Positions 1 through 8,722 of a stretch of DNA of 64,000 nucleotides are shown piece by piece (the stretch's first letter is position 1; every line of letters starts with the position of its first letter). The DNA comes from Paenibacillus rhizophilus (GTDB lineage: Bacteria; Bacillota; Bacilli; Paenibacillales; Paenibacillaceae), in contig NZ_RQPI01000005.1 of the NCBI RefSeq assembly GCF_003854965.1, positions 124,001-188,000 of the forward strand, given 5' to 3'. Position numbers and translations under genes: made by a program. The notes under the pieces are model-generated. The model searched no databases. It saw only the letters and a list, made by a program, of their open reading frames with translations, and was not told the DNA's origin.

Positions 1-6
1 GATCAT
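1..6 (-). CDS. sigE: Start of RNA polymerase sigma-E factor gene (5' end only)
   Basis: Only the ATG and one further codon lie in the window. They are preceded on the minus strand by a near-perfect Shine-Dalgarno, AAGGAGG, seven bases before ATG. The position about 95 bases downstream of spoIIGA is where sigE lies in spore-forming Bacilli, encoding the pro-sigma-E that SpoIIGA cleaves. The identity is inferred from context and the ribosome site alone, since two codons carry no homology information. Confidence 0.5.
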
Positions 7-101
7 CGTTGTTCCTCCTTCCAGAAGTTAGCACTGAAAGCTGCCGCATCCGCTTCTACCATCCGTATGCCAGGGCCTGCACAATTCCGGACGGAAATGC
101 G

Positions 102-1049
102 TCAGGCAACTCCTCCCGGATGAACGGCAGGCTCTCCCTGCGCCAAGTCGGGATGAATAATCGCCCGGTAGGCCCCATCCCCGGACAGCGTGCCGCCGTC
201 TAGGCCAATTAATACTTTCCTGTGCTCGGTTGTCTCTTCGCCAAGCGTTACGGCAACATGATCGGGCTTCAGCGCAAGCATAAAGGACGCTCCCCTGTTC
301 ACTCCACGGTAGGGTACAAGTCTTAGCCGGTCCTGCCATACAAAGGACTGCCCGTCCGTTTCCAAAAGCAGCTGATCCGCCCCTTCCTGCGATAAGCGCC
401 CTTTCCAGCTCTCCGGCAAATAGTCCTCCCACAGCGAAGCTTCCATCACCATAACGGGGGTTTTGGTCAAAGGGTCGTACAGTCGGTTGCCCGTATCGAG
501 CAATCCGGAGCAGGTGACCGTCACGCCTTCAATTTCCACTTGTACGGTGCCGATATAAGCTTCAAGTTTCTCTCTTCGCAGGCGGGAAGAATGAACGGCT
601 TTGTAACAGCCCAGCACAGGCAGCAGTATGAACAGCACGAACCAAAATCCGATTTTTAGCCGGTAAGCATAACCTCCAGCCGCCGTATACAGAATTCCGT
701 TCCAGATATCCCCGGAGCTCTGAAGCAGGTAATGAATGCCCAGAATGCCACCCGCCGCAGCAAAATTAATGATATAGAAGGCCCCTATGCTCCGGAAAAA
801 ACCCTGCAGACTGGAAAAACCAAAAGCGACCCAAATCATAATGACCGACAAGCCGAACTTGATCAGAAAGGTATACATAAACGAAAGCTCCGGCACAAAC
901 ATCATGACGACATACGTTGCGCCAACCAAGGCGGAAAGCCAAAGCCTCCACCACTTGGTCCTGACCTTGATCATCCATCCGGTAAGCCACAGCAGCACCG
1001 CGTCGATCAGCAAGTTGGCGGCAAAGATCAAGTCGATATAAACTACCAT
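102..1049 (-). CDS. spoIIGA: SpoIIGA, pro-sigma-E processing protease
   Basis: Membrane-bound aspartic protease of the sporulating mother cell that cleaves the pro-sequence from sigma-E after a forespore signal. The 315-residue protein has an N-terminal half of about five hydrophobic helices and a C-terminal soluble protease domain with the catalytic motif DTGNRLYD near residue 185, close to Asp183 of the B. subtilis protein as I recall it. A GTG lies 36 bases upstream in frame, but I chose the ATG at 1049 because AGGTGA sits six bases before it and the family begins MVVYIDL-like. It stands between the ftsZ terminator and the start of sigE, the usual spoIIG arrangement, and has its own promoter upstream. 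Confidence 0.95.
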   Translation of the reverse strand: MVVYIDLIFAANLLIDAVLLWLTGWMIKVRTKWWRLWLSALVGATYVVMMFVPELSFMYTFLIKFGLSVIMIWVAFGFSSLQGFFRSIGAFYIINFAAAGGILGIHYLLQSSGDIWNGILYTAAGGYAYRLKIGFWFVLFILLPVLGCYKAVHSSRLRREKLEAYIGTVQVEIEGVTVTCSGLLDTGNRLYDPLTKTPVMVMEASLWEDYLPESWKGRLSQEGADQLLLETDGQSFVWQDRLRLVPYRGVNRGASFMLALKPDHVAVTLGEETTEHRKVLIGLDGGTLSGDGAYRAIIHPDLAQGEPAVHPGGVA

Positions 1050-1117
1050 AAAATTCACCTGCCTAAGGCCGATATTGGTAGCCACTAGATGCTTGGCTTC
1101 AGGTCTTTTTGCTGCGA

Positions 1118-1192
1118 TAGGAATAGTATAGAAAGTCTGAAGTCCAAAGTCTGTCTAAACCTGGTAGGCGTTAGCGGGCTATTTTTGTCGAG
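1118..1192 (-). promoter_or_regulatory. Candidate spoIIG promoter with Spo0A-box-like sites
   Basis: On the minus strand TAGACA (1152-1157) and TATACT (1125-1130) are separated by 21 bases, about four more than a normal sigma-A promoter. B. subtilis spoIIG is known for such an over-long spacer that needs Spo0A~P for activation. On the plus strand TGTCTAA (1152-1158) overlaps the -35 element and TTTGTCGAG (1184-1192) lies further upstream; both differ by one base from the 0A core TGTCGAA. The arrangement is seen directly; Spo0A control is inferred. Confidence 0.6.
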
Positions 1193-1267
1193 TTTTCTTG
1201 TATCTCACCTATCCAGAAAGCCTATGCTTGGATGCCGGTTTTCAGTACATGCATTTCTTCTGCCACA

Positions 1268-1308
1268 TAAAAAAAACGGAAGCCTTCCTTTTCTGGATGG
1301 CTTCCGTT
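1268..1308 (-). terminator. Rho-independent terminator of the dcw/ftsZ transcript
   Basis: The stem ACGGAAGCC (1276-1284) pairs with GGCTTCCGT (1299-1307). On the minus strand it is followed by eight T residues. It lies 53 bases past the ftsZ stop and separates the dcw cluster from the spoIIG promoter. Confidence 0.9.
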
Positions 1309-1360
1309 GGATCTTGCAACTATGCAATTGGATTATAGCAGAAACTTAAAACCGGCAGGA

Positions 1361-2473
1361 TCAGTCGTGATTGCCCCGTGAGCGGTTGCGCAGAAAGGTC
1401 GGAATGTCCAGCTGGTCGGAGCTCGTTTGGTTGCCGAACGGGCGAAGGTTGTTCGCCTTGTCCGGCGCAGGCTCGGTCTGATTCGAAGCCGGACGGCGTC
1501 CGGGCGCTGCAGGAGCTCCCTTATGCTCGAAGCCGGTAGCGATTACCGTTACCTTGATCTCATCCTTCATGGTCTCTTCGATAATCGCACCAAAGATCAT
1601 GTTGACTTCGGGGTCAGAGGCAGAGGTGACGATCTCGGCCGCTTCATTGACTTCATACAGCGACAGATTGGAACCACCGGTGATGTTCATAATGACCCCT
1701 CGCGCGCCCTCGATGGAAGTCTCAAGCAGCGGACTCATAATCGCCTTGCGTGCCGCTTCGGAAGCCCGGTTCTCACCGGTCGCGATTCCGATACCCATCA
1801 GCGCGGAGCCGCGTTCCGTCATGATCGTCTTCACATCGGCGAAGTCAAGGTTGATCAGGCCGGGAACGGCGATCAGGTCGGAAATGCCCTGTACCGCCTG
1901 TCTCAGCACGTTATCCGCTTCGCGGAACGCCTCCAGCATCGGAGTCTTCTTATCAACGATTTCGAGGAGACGGTCATTGGGAATGACGATAAGCGTATCG
2001 ACTTTTTCCTTCAGCGCCTCGATGCCAAGCTCAGCTTGCGTAGAACGCTTGCGGCCTTCAAAGGTAAAAGGGCGGGTAACTACGCCAACCGTGAGCGCTC
2101 CGCATTCTTTGGCGATTTCAGCAATCACCGGCGCAGCGCCTGTGCCGGTACCGCCGCCCATGCCTGCGGTAACGAACACCATGTCGGCTCCCTTCAAAGT
2201 ATTCGAAATCAGATCGCGGGATTCTTCGGCCGCCTTCTTTCCAACCTCCGGATTGGCGCCTGCGCCCAAGCCACGGGTCAGCTTGTCCCCGATTTGCAAT
2301 TTATGTTCCGATTTGGCCATATGCAGCGCCTGGGCGTCCGTATTAACCGTGATGAACTCTACGCCCTGCACGCCATTTTCGATCATCCGGTTGACAGCAT
2401 TGCTGCCGCCGCCGCCAACGCCGATGACCTTAATTTGCGCCAGGCTCTCCATTTCAAAATCAAATTCCAACAT
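1361..2473 (-). CDS. ftsZ: FtsZ, tubulin-like cell division GTPase
   Basis: Polymerises at midcell to form the Z-ring that recruits the divisome. The 370-residue product has the GTP-binding motif GGGTGTG at about residues 106-112, the N-terminal GVGGGGSN motif, a variable low-complexity linker from about 310 and the conserved C-terminal peptide [10 protein letters not shown] that binds FtsA. The start chosen is the ATG at 2473 (MLEFDFEM), preceded by GAGAGGG; an upstream in-frame start would add seven residues unlike the family. It is the last gene of the cluster, 60 bases after ftsA and followed by a strong terminator. Confidence 0.98.
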   Translation of the reverse strand: MLEFDFEMESLAQIKVIGVGGGGSNAVNRMIENGVQGVEFITVNTDAQALHMAKSEHKLQIGDKLTRGLGAGANPEVGKKAAEESRDLISNTLKGADMVFVTAGMGGGTGTGAAPVIAEIAKECGALTVGVVTRPFTFEGRKRSTQAELGIEALKEKVDTLIVIPNDRLLEIVDKKTPMLEAFREADNVLRQAVQGISDLIAVPGLINLDFADVKTIMTERGSALMGIGIATGENRASEAARKAIMSPLLETSIEGARGVIMNITGGSNLSLYEVNEAAEIVTSASDPEVNMIFGAIIEETMKDEIKVTVIATGFEHKGAPAAPGRRPASNQTEPAPDKANNLRPFGNQTSSDQLDIPTFLRNRSRGNHD

Positions 2474-2533
2474 ATTGTTCCCTCTCCCCCTCAATGTGCT
2501 TGGATGGCCGGTCCAAGTGTATCTGGACGTTCA

Positions 2534-3796
2534 CTATATGAAATCGCTGAAAATATTTTTGAGTCGCTCCACGAATCCTTGCTTCTGGACGGCCTCCTGG
2601 CTTGGCGCGGCATTCGGCTTGCTGCGGCTGACCGTTTTCTTGTTCGCGCTAGCAGAGCTGCCGCGTCCCCGAAAGCTGCGGACGATGTGGTGCAAAATGC
2701 CGACGCCGCTTGTAAATCCGGGGTCTCTCACCCCGATGTAGTCGGGAACCGCAATCCGGACGGACGCGGATAATTCCGCTTGCGCCGCCTTCAAAACGCC
2801 CGGCATCGATACAGTGCCACCCGTTAGTATATAACCTCCCGGAAGGTCGCTGTAACCAAGCCGTTTCACTTCTTGAAGAATCAGGTGGAAAATCTCTTGG
2901 ACCCGAGGCTCGATAATGGCCGCCAAATCCTCCTGATTGAACTCCTTCTCCACATTGCTGCCGATTCTCAGCACCTTGAACACAACTTCGGAGGATGCGT
3001 CGTCGATCCAGGCGCATCCATATTTAAGCTTTACTTTCTCCGCCTGGTCGGTTAGCGTACGCAGTCCGTAGGCAATATCATTCGTAACAAATTCTCCGCC
3101 GATCGGTATCGTTGAGGTTGCAATAAGGGAACCTTCTTCATATACGGCTATCGTCGTTGCGCCAGCACCGATATCCACCAGTACCGCTCCCATTGATTTT
3201 TCGTCTTTGGAAAGCGCTAACCCGCCGGCTCCAAGAGACATCAGCACAAGATCCTTGATCTTCAGTCCCGATTTCTCCACACAGCGCAGCAGGTTATGTA
3301 TTGGCGTCTTGGCTCCGGTAACGATGGTGGCTTCCACTTCCAAGCGAACACCGATCATTCCGCGCGGGTCCTGAATGCCTTCAAGACCATCGACGATATA
3401 TTGCTTAGCGACGACATCGATCACCTCACGTTCAGGAGGCAGAGCGATGACTTCCGCAGCCTTGAGAACGCGCAGGATATCCTCCTCGCCGATTTCGCGA
3501 TCTTCATTCTGGACGGCAACTACGCCATGGCTGGATTGCAGGCCGATATGATTGCCGGAAATGCCGACATACACTTCGGATATTTGAATGCCCACCATCT
3601 GCTCGGCGTGCTCAACGGCGCTTTTGATGGATTGGACCGTCTGGTCGATGTCTACAATCGCGCCCTTGCGTATGCCCTCCGAGTCGGCAGATCCGACACC
3701 GATAATATTCAAGGTTCCATTGGTAACTTCCCCGATAATTGCCCGAACTTTGGATGTACCGATGTCCAAACTAACAATGATGTCATTGTTGCTCAA
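2534..3796 (-). CDS. ftsA: FtsA, actin-like Z-ring membrane anchor
   Basis: Actin-fold ATPase that tethers FtsZ to the membrane and helps recruit later divisome proteins. The 420-residue protein shows the phosphate-1 motif DIGTSK near the N-terminus, the DIGAGATT phosphate-2 motif in the middle, and ends in an amphipathic helix (FVERLKNIFSDF) of the kind that inserts in the membrane. It begins at a TTG codon with AGGAGGTG eleven bases upstream; no ATG start fits better. The pair ftsA-ftsZ is conserved. About 270 AT-rich bases separate it from divIB and may carry its own promoter. Confidence 0.97.
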   Translation of the reverse strand: MSNNDIIVSLDIGTSKVRAIIGEVTNGTLNIIGVGSADSEGIRKGAIVDIDQTVQSIKSAVEHAEQMVGIQISEVYVGISGNHIGLQSSHGVVAVQNEDREIGEEDILRVLKAAEVIALPPEREVIDVVAKQYIVDGLEGIQDPRGMIGVRLEVEATIVTGAKTPIHNLLRCVEKSGLKIKDLVLMSLGAGGLALSKDEKSMGAVLVDIGAGATTIAVYEEGSLIATSTIPIGGEFVTNDIAYGLRTLTDQAEKVKLKYGCAWIDDASSEVVFKVLRIGSNVEKEFNQEDLAAIIEPRVQEIFHLILQEVKRLGYSDLPGGYILTGGTVSMPGVLKAAQAELSASVRIAVPDYIGVRDPGFTSGVGILHHIVRSFRGRGSSASANKKTVSRSKPNAAPSQEAVQKQGFVERLKNIFSDFI

Positions 3797-4034
3797 GCCC
3801 TATGGCACCTCCTGATTGATCGTAATGGTTTCCAGCCGCTTTCCAGAGACGGGAAACGTCTTTCTACATATTCCACATACCTATTCCTTTCCCTCTTTTT
3901 TCTACAAATTTTTTGACCGGAAATAAAGAACTTTTCTTGGAAATGAAAGCAATAAATGGATGAAAAAGAGTTTGCTCAAATTTCAAAAAATCCGGAGAAA
4001 AAAGAGGGATGAAATTTTATTGCCCATAAAACCG

Positions 4035-4063
4035 ATTGTAGCATTTTTTGCTCTCTGTGAGTA
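4035..4063 (-). promoter_or_regulatory. Weak candidate promoter in the divIB-ftsA spacer
   Basis: On the minus strand TACTCA, 17 bases and TACAAT can be read just past the divIB stop. The -35 match is poor. The 271-base AT-rich spacer (3797-4067) has no ORF and no good terminator. In B. subtilis ftsA has sigma-A and sigma-H promoters in the equivalent place, so a promoter is expected, but I cannot place it firmly. Confidence 0.25.
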
Positions 4064-4067
4064 GTGG

Positions 4068-4823
4068 CTATTTATCTTCGGCGCCCTCTTGAGCACTGTC
4101 GCTCTGGAAGGGAACATAGGAATCCGCCTCAAGCATGGTGATCATTCCCGGTTCTTTCGTTTCAATGACCTGGTTCAAATACTCCACTTTGTCTTTCAGC
4201 AGCGAAACGGCCGTAGTCACTTCAAAGTGCGAACGGGTATAAAGCTTGATCCGGTCCGGAAAAGAGAGCGTCGGCGACGGCACGATTTCGGAGATGTCGC
4301 TGGTCAGTTCATTCGGTATCCCTGCCAGCGCCCCGCACAGCTTCGCCTTATAAGGGTCTGAAGCCTTCCAGCCCGTCAGGATCGGCTTCTCCACGGCGAT
4401 TCCGCTCTCATCAATGGATACCGTCGCGCCGCTGGAAAGGATGGCCTTCAAGCTGCCGCTCGGATCAAGCTCATAGGCTACCGCCGGAAATTCCGTAATC
4501 TGAACGGAAACGACGCCGGGAAAACGCTTGTCCACCGTTACCTTTTGCACCGTCTTCAGTTCAAGCAGCGACTGCTCCACTCCACTTTTCGATACGGCAA
4601 AAAACTGCCCACCTTTTTTGAGACCGCTTTGCTGAAGGAGCTCTTCCGAGGTGGAGTATTTGCTGCCGCGGAAGTCGATTTCCGTAATGCGGCTGGCCGG
4701 CGAACGAAAAAAAATGACGCCAAGCAGCGCGATAAACAGCAGCATCAGGATCGCCGTTACTTTGCGGCTTCTTTTTTTCTTGGGCTTGTCCTCTTGGAGA
4801 ACAGGCAGTCGGGTATTTGGCAT
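4068..4823 (-). CDS. divIB: DivIB/FtsQ, divisome POTRA protein
   Basis: Bitopic membrane protein that with FtsL and DivIC links the Z-ring to septal peptidoglycan synthesis. The 251-residue product has a short, strongly basic cytoplasmic tail (KPKKKRSRK), one membrane helix at about residues 23-40, a POTRA domain beginning ITEIDFRGSKYST, a beta domain, and a short acidic C-terminal tail. The ATG at 4823 has GGAGAC eight bases upstream. It follows murA by about 60 bases. The ylxW, ylxX and sbp genes that separate divIB from ftsA in B. subtilis are not present here. Confidence 0.93.
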   Translation of the reverse strand: MPNTRLPVLQEDKPKKKRSRKVTAILMLLFIALLGVIFFRSPASRITEIDFRGSKYSTSEELLQQSGLKKGGQFFAVSKSGVEQSLLELKTVQKVTVDKRFPGVVSVQITEFPAVAYELDPSGSLKAILSSGATVSIDESGIAVEKPILTGWKASDPYKAKLCGALAGIPNELTSDISEIVPSPTLSFPDRIKLYTRSHFEVTTAVSLLKDKVEYLNQVIETKEPGMITMLEADSYVPFQSDSAQEGAEDK

Positions 4824-4886
4824 TCTATAGTCTCCGTAGTAAGGCCCTGCCTCCCCCCGTCTTTCAATTGGAGGAGACAGGGGAGT

Positions 4887-6170
4887 TTAATTGGCCAGAT
4901 CGATGGGTCCCGGAACAGGCATCTTGCGGCTGATGCGGGCGCCCAGCTTCTGAAACAGCAGTTCAATGCCGTCGTATCCTCTGTCAATATGATGAGCCTG
5001 CTCGACAACGGTGGTGCCTTGGGCGGCCAGCCCCGCAATGACAAGCGCCGCGCCGGCCCGCAAATCGGTCGCTTCCACCGTTGCCCCGTAGAGCCGCTTG
5101 ACGCCGCGGATGAACGCACGGTTCAAATGGGTGGAAATATCGGCGCCCATGCGGGCCATTTCTTCCACATGCTTGAATCTGCCTTCAAATACAGTCTCCT
5201 TGATGACGCTAAATCCGTCAGCCAATGCGAGCAGCACCATGATCTGGGACTGAAGATCCGTCGGAAAAGACGGATAAGGCGAAGTTACAATGCGTTCTAC
5301 GGACCGGGGGCGCCCCATACAACTAATATTAATTATATCATTGCAAACTGTGATTTGAACACCGGCGCGCTTCAGGACGTGAATCAGCGAATTCAGATGA
5401 CCCACATTGGTATGCGTGAGCGTGACGTCTCCCCGGGTCGCCGCGGCGGCGATCATGACGGTGCCCGCGACAATCCGGTCTGGAATGACTTCATAGCTGC
5501 AGGACTGCAGCTTCTGTACGCCCTGGATCGTAATCGTATCGGTGCCCGCTCCGATAATGGAGGCGCCCATCCGGTTCAAGAAGTTCTGAAGATCCTGTAT
5601 CTCCGGCTCCCGGGCCGCTCCGGAAACTGTCGTGGTGCCCTCCGCGGTCGCGGCGGCCATCATAATATTTTCCGTCGCACCAACGCTCGGATAATCCAGA
5701 TGAATGTCACAGCCCCTCAGCCGTTCCGCACTGCAGTAAATTTTCCCGTTTCCTTCTTCGATCTCCGCCCCAAGAGCCTGCAGTCCCCGCAGATGCAGAT
5801 CGATCTTGCGTTCGCCGATTGCACAGCCTCCCGGCTGATAGATGGTTACCTCCCCGAATCTGGCCAGCAGCGGCCCCATCAGGAAGATGGAAGATCTCAT
5901 TTGCTTCATCAAGTCTTCCGGAACATGGGATGAACAGGCGGGCGCAGTATCCACCGTTACCGTATCCCCGTCATGTCCGGCCCTGCAGCCAAGCCGCTCC
6001 ATAATCGCGAGCATCGTTTCGATGTCCAGCAGATTCGGCACATTATGCAGCGAGTGAACGCCTTCGGCCAGCAGGCTAGCCGCCAGAATGGGCAGCGCCG
6101 CGTTTTTTGCTCCATGGATGCGTATGGTGCCTGACAGGGGAATTCCACCCTCAATCACCAATTTGTCCAA
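4887..6170 (-). CDS. murA: MurA, UDP-GlcNAc 1-carboxyvinyltransferase
   Basis: Catalyses the first committed step of peptidoglycan precursor synthesis, transferring enolpyruvate from PEP to UDP-GlcNAc; it is the fosfomycin target. The 427-residue protein has the Lys22-Asn23 pair in HGAKNAAL and the catalytic loop PGGCAIGERK with the reactive cysteine at 116. I chose the TTG at 6170 because GGAGGTGAT ends five bases before it and the protein then starts at the family N-terminus; a longer frame adds 22 unrelated residues. It occupies the place between murG and divIB where B. subtilis has murB. Firmicutes usually carry two MurA paralogues, and which one this is cannot be told from the window. 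Confidence 0.95.
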   Translation of the reverse strand: MDKLVIEGGIPLSGTIRIHGAKNAALPILAASLLAEGVHSLHNVPNLLDIETMLAIMERLGCRAGHDGDTVTVDTAPACSSHVPEDLMKQMRSSIFLMGPLLARFGEVTIYQPGGCAIGERKIDLHLRGLQALGAEIEEGNGKIYCSAERLRGCDIHLDYPSVGATENIMMAAATAEGTTTVSGAAREPEIQDLQNFLNRMGASIIGAGTDTITIQGVQKLQSCSYEVIPDRIVAGTVMIAAAATRGDVTLTHTNVGHLNSLIHVLKRAGVQITVCNDIINISCMGRPRSVERIVTSPYPSFPTDLQSQIMVLLALADGFSVIKETVFEGRFKHVEEMARMGADISTHLNRAFIRGVKRLYGATVEATDLRAGAALVIAGLAAQGTTVVEQAHHIDRGYDGIELLFQKLGARISRKMPVPGPIDLAN

Positions 6171-6457
6171 TGTATCACCTCCGAGATTACCGCTCACCCC
6201 CCGCTTGATGCCGTCGGCGCTTTGTAATAAAAGCACGCTTAAGCCGGCAAGGGCAGCCGCTTCCGTCTACGTTAGGCAGGCGAAAAATCTCTCATCGGAC
6301 GCAAGTTGCACGCCCTCCGCCCTTCCGGTAAGCAGCCCTAGGTGATAGTCACGATTTATACGATATCGTATGTAGTTTCCCTCGGGTGTGTGACAGGATG
6401 GAGCACAGGAACGCGGGATGCTGCCGCCCACCTGCTCCGTGCCTGGCGGACAAGCGG
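6171..6457 (-). other. 287-base murG-murA spacer with a 14-base palindrome
   Basis: No convincing gene is present. A 64-codon minus-strand frame starting at a GTG that overlaps the murG stop has no ribosome site and a composition unlike a protein. The perfect palindrome ATACGATATCGTAT lies at 6358-6371. The spacing is unusually large for this otherwise tightly packed part of the cluster, so an internal promoter or operator for murA is possible; no -35/-10 pair is clear. Confidence 0.4.
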
Positions 6458-7567
6458 TCACTTGCCGCCAGTAAGCCTCCGAAGCTCCTGAAGGACAAGT
6501 GCGGCGGAATCCCGCTTGCCCAGTTTAAGCGAAGCTTCGGACATTGTCTTCCGGACGGCCGGATCGCCCGTAATGGAGCGGACCGCCTTGTACAGCGACT
6601 GTCCCGTTAAATCCTTCTCCAGGATCACAACGGCCGCTCCCGCGCGCTCCAACTGCCTAGCATTCGCTTCCTGATGGTTGTTTGTGACATTGGGAGAAGG
6701 AATAAGAACGGATGGGATGCCCAGCGCCGTAATTTCGGCGATAAAAGAAGCTCCCGCACGGTTCACAATCAGGGAAGTGCAGGCGAGCACCTCCGGCATA
6801 TTATGAACATAGGGAAGCACATGCAGCCAGTTCGGAAGGCTTCCCAGCTTCTCGCGCAAGCTTTTACGTGTCTCCTCGTAATAAGGCTCGCCCGTGACGT
6901 ATACGTAATGGACCTGCGGTTCCTTGACGGCAAGTGAAGCCATTTCGATCATCGCCTCATTGATCGCTTTCGCTCCCCGGCTGCCGCCGACCACCAGCAC
7001 GACCGTGCTTTCCTCGGGAATGCCGAGGGAAGCGAAGCCCCGCTCCGGGTTCGCCTTGCTCACCGTTGTTGCGCGCGGATTCCCGGTGTAGATCACGCGC
7101 TTGCTTCCCGGAAAAGCCGATTCGGTTCCCTCGAAGCTGACCGCAACTGTACTCGCATACCGGCTTAGAAAACGGTTGGTCAAACCCGGAATGGCGTTCT
7201 GCTCATGGATCAGTGTGGGGATGCCGAGCTTGGAGGCGGCATAAACGACAGGGCCGCAGACATATCCGCCCGTCCCGACGACAACGTCGGGTTTGAACTC
7301 CTTCAGCATCCGCTTGGACTCCTTCACGCCTTTCAGGAAACGCATAACCGTCTTCACATTGTCCAGGGACAGCTTCCGCCGGAACCCGGTAATATCGATC
7401 GAGCGGAACGGAAGGTTTTCCTGGGGAACCAGCTTGCTCTCGAGCCCGCGCGTCCCGCCGATATATAAAAATGCGGAGTTGTCTTCCTCCGCCTCCAGCT
7501 GCCTTGCCACGGCGACAGCGGGATAAATATGCCCTCCCGTGCCGCCGCCGCTTAATACGATACGCAT
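6458..7567 (-). CDS. murG: MurG, lipid II synthase (GlcNAc transferase)
   Basis: Peripheral membrane glycosyltransferase of family GT28 that adds GlcNAc to lipid I to make lipid II at the cytoplasmic face. The 369-residue protein begins MRIVLSGGGTGGHIYPA, with the N-terminal glycine-rich loop, and has the second loop GGSRGAKAINEA and the donor-site region TALGIPSVLIPSP. The ATG at 7567 is preceded by GAGGTGA; an in-frame GTG nine bases upstream overlaps that ribosome site and is rejected. It starts five bases after the spoVE stop. Confidence 0.96.
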   Translation of the reverse strand: MRIVLSGGGTGGHIYPAVAVARQLEAEEDNSAFLYIGGTRGLESKLVPQENLPFRSIDITGFRRKLSLDNVKTVMRFLKGVKESKRMLKEFKPDVVVGTGGYVCGPVVYAASKLGIPTLIHEQNAIPGLTNRFLSRYASTVAVSFEGTESAFPGSKRVIYTGNPRATTVSKANPERGFASLGIPEESTVVLVVGGSRGAKAINEAMIEMASLAVKEPQVHYVYVTGEPYYEETRKSLREKLGSLPNWLHVLPYVHNMPEVLACTSLIVNRAGASFIAEITALGIPSVLIPSPNVTNNHQEANARQLERAGAAVVILEKDLTGQSLYKAVRSITGDPAVRKTMSEASLKLGKRDSAALVLQELRRLTGGK

Positions 7568-7572
7568 TGCCT

Positions 7573-8670
7573 TCACCTCGCATAACGGGATAAATTAAGT
7601 AAAATGCCGAGCGCCGTAAGCATCAGCGTCAGCGATGAGCCGCCGTAGCTGATCAGCGGCAGCGTAATGCCCGTGACCGGCATCATGCCGATGACCACGC
7701 CGATGTTAATGACGACCTGCACCGCCACCATACAGACGATTCCAACGGCCAGATAGCTGCCGAAGCGGTCCGGCAGGCTCATGGCCACCCTCATTCCCCG
7801 CCAGATCAGGATAAGGAACAGAGTCAGCACCGCAAGTCCGCCGATAAAGCCCAGTTCTTCGGCCAAAATGGAAAAAATAAAGTCCGTCTGCGGCTCTGGC
7901 ACATAGCTGTATTTCTGCCGGCTCATGCCGAGCCCGAGTCCCCCAAGTCCGCCGGGGCCGATCGCATACAGCGACTGGATGATCTGGTATCCCTTGCCGA
8001 GCGGATCGGACCAGGGATCAAGGAACGCGGTAATCCGCTGGATCCGGTAAGGAGCGGCTGCGACCAGCGCGGCAAATCCGGCGACTCCCGCCGCGCCGAG
8101 TCCCAGAAGATGCTTCATACTCGCCCCGGCGGTAAAGACCATCATTAGGGTGGCCCCCATCATCACCGTTCCTGTACCCAGATCGGGCTGAAGCATGATC
8201 AGTCCGAAGGCTGTCCCGATCAGGGCCAGCGGAGGCAGAAGCCCCCGCGTGAACGAAGTGATGTTGTAATCCTCGCGGCTCATCCAATTCGCCAGATAGA
8301 GAATCATCCCCATCTTCATGAACTCGGAGGGCTGGATGCCGAAAGAGCTGATGCCCAGCCAACTGCGCGCGCCGCCGCGCACAACCCCGATTCCGGGGAT
8401 CAATACAATCACAAGGAGAACGAAGCAGACGATAAGCGCCGGCCTGGACAGCCTCTTCAAGACACGATAATCCACGTTCGCCGTAAAGAACATTGCGGCA
8501 AGACCCAGGACGGCAAAGAGCAGCTGTCTTTTGACAAAATAAAAAGAATCGCCATAATTTCGAAAGCCCAGCACGGAGCCCGCACTGTAAACCATAATCA
8601 TGCCTATGGCCAGCAGCGCCAGAATCGGAATCAGCAGCCAGATATCCGGCGCGGGACGGGTCTTGTTCAT
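7573..8670 (-). CDS. spoVE: SpoVE/FtsW, SEDS-family glycan polymerase
   Basis: Polytopic SEDS protein that polymerises lipid II together with a class B PBP. The position in the dcw cluster corresponds to SpoVE of B. subtilis, which pairs with SpoVD to make spore cortex. The 365-residue sequence has about ten membrane helices, the extracellular loop LDPWSDPLGKGYQI with the conserved Asp region, PEPQTDFIF and the C-terminal ISYGGSS motif. The ATG at 8670 follows AGAGGTG; a GTG nine bases upstream lacks a ribosome site. Whether it serves vegetative division (FtsW) or cortex synthesis depends on whether a second ftsW exists elsewhere. Confidence 0.9.
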   Translation of the reverse strand: MNKTRPAPDIWLLIPILALLAIGMIMVYSAGSVLGFRNYGDSFYFVKRQLLFAVLGLAAMFFTANVDYRVLKRLSRPALIVCFVLLVIVLIPGIGVVRGGARSWLGISSFGIQPSEFMKMGMILYLANWMSREDYNITSFTRGLLPPLALIGTAFGLIMLQPDLGTGTVMMGATLMMVFTAGASMKHLLGLGAAGVAGFAALVAAAPYRIQRITAFLDPWSDPLGKGYQIIQSLYAIGPGGLGGLGLGMSRQKYSYVPEPQTDFIFSILAEELGFIGGLAVLTLFLILIWRGMRVAMSLPDRFGSYLAVGIVCMVAVQVVINIGVVIGMMPVTGITLPLISYGGSSLTLMLTALGILLNLSRYAR

Positions 8671-8722
8671 GAGGAGCACACCTCTTGCATCGTAGTGGAG
8701 GCTTATCCAATCGCCCCCCTAC

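Noticed and set aside
1427-2773. Long open frames on the plus strand opposite ftsZ (up to 448 codons)
   Set aside because: They are antisense shadows of a GC-rich conserved gene, lack ribosome sites and have no protein-like composition.
6267-6461. A 64-codon frame between murG and murA
   Set aside because: The GTG start overlaps the murG stop without a ribosome site and the sequence does not look like a protein.
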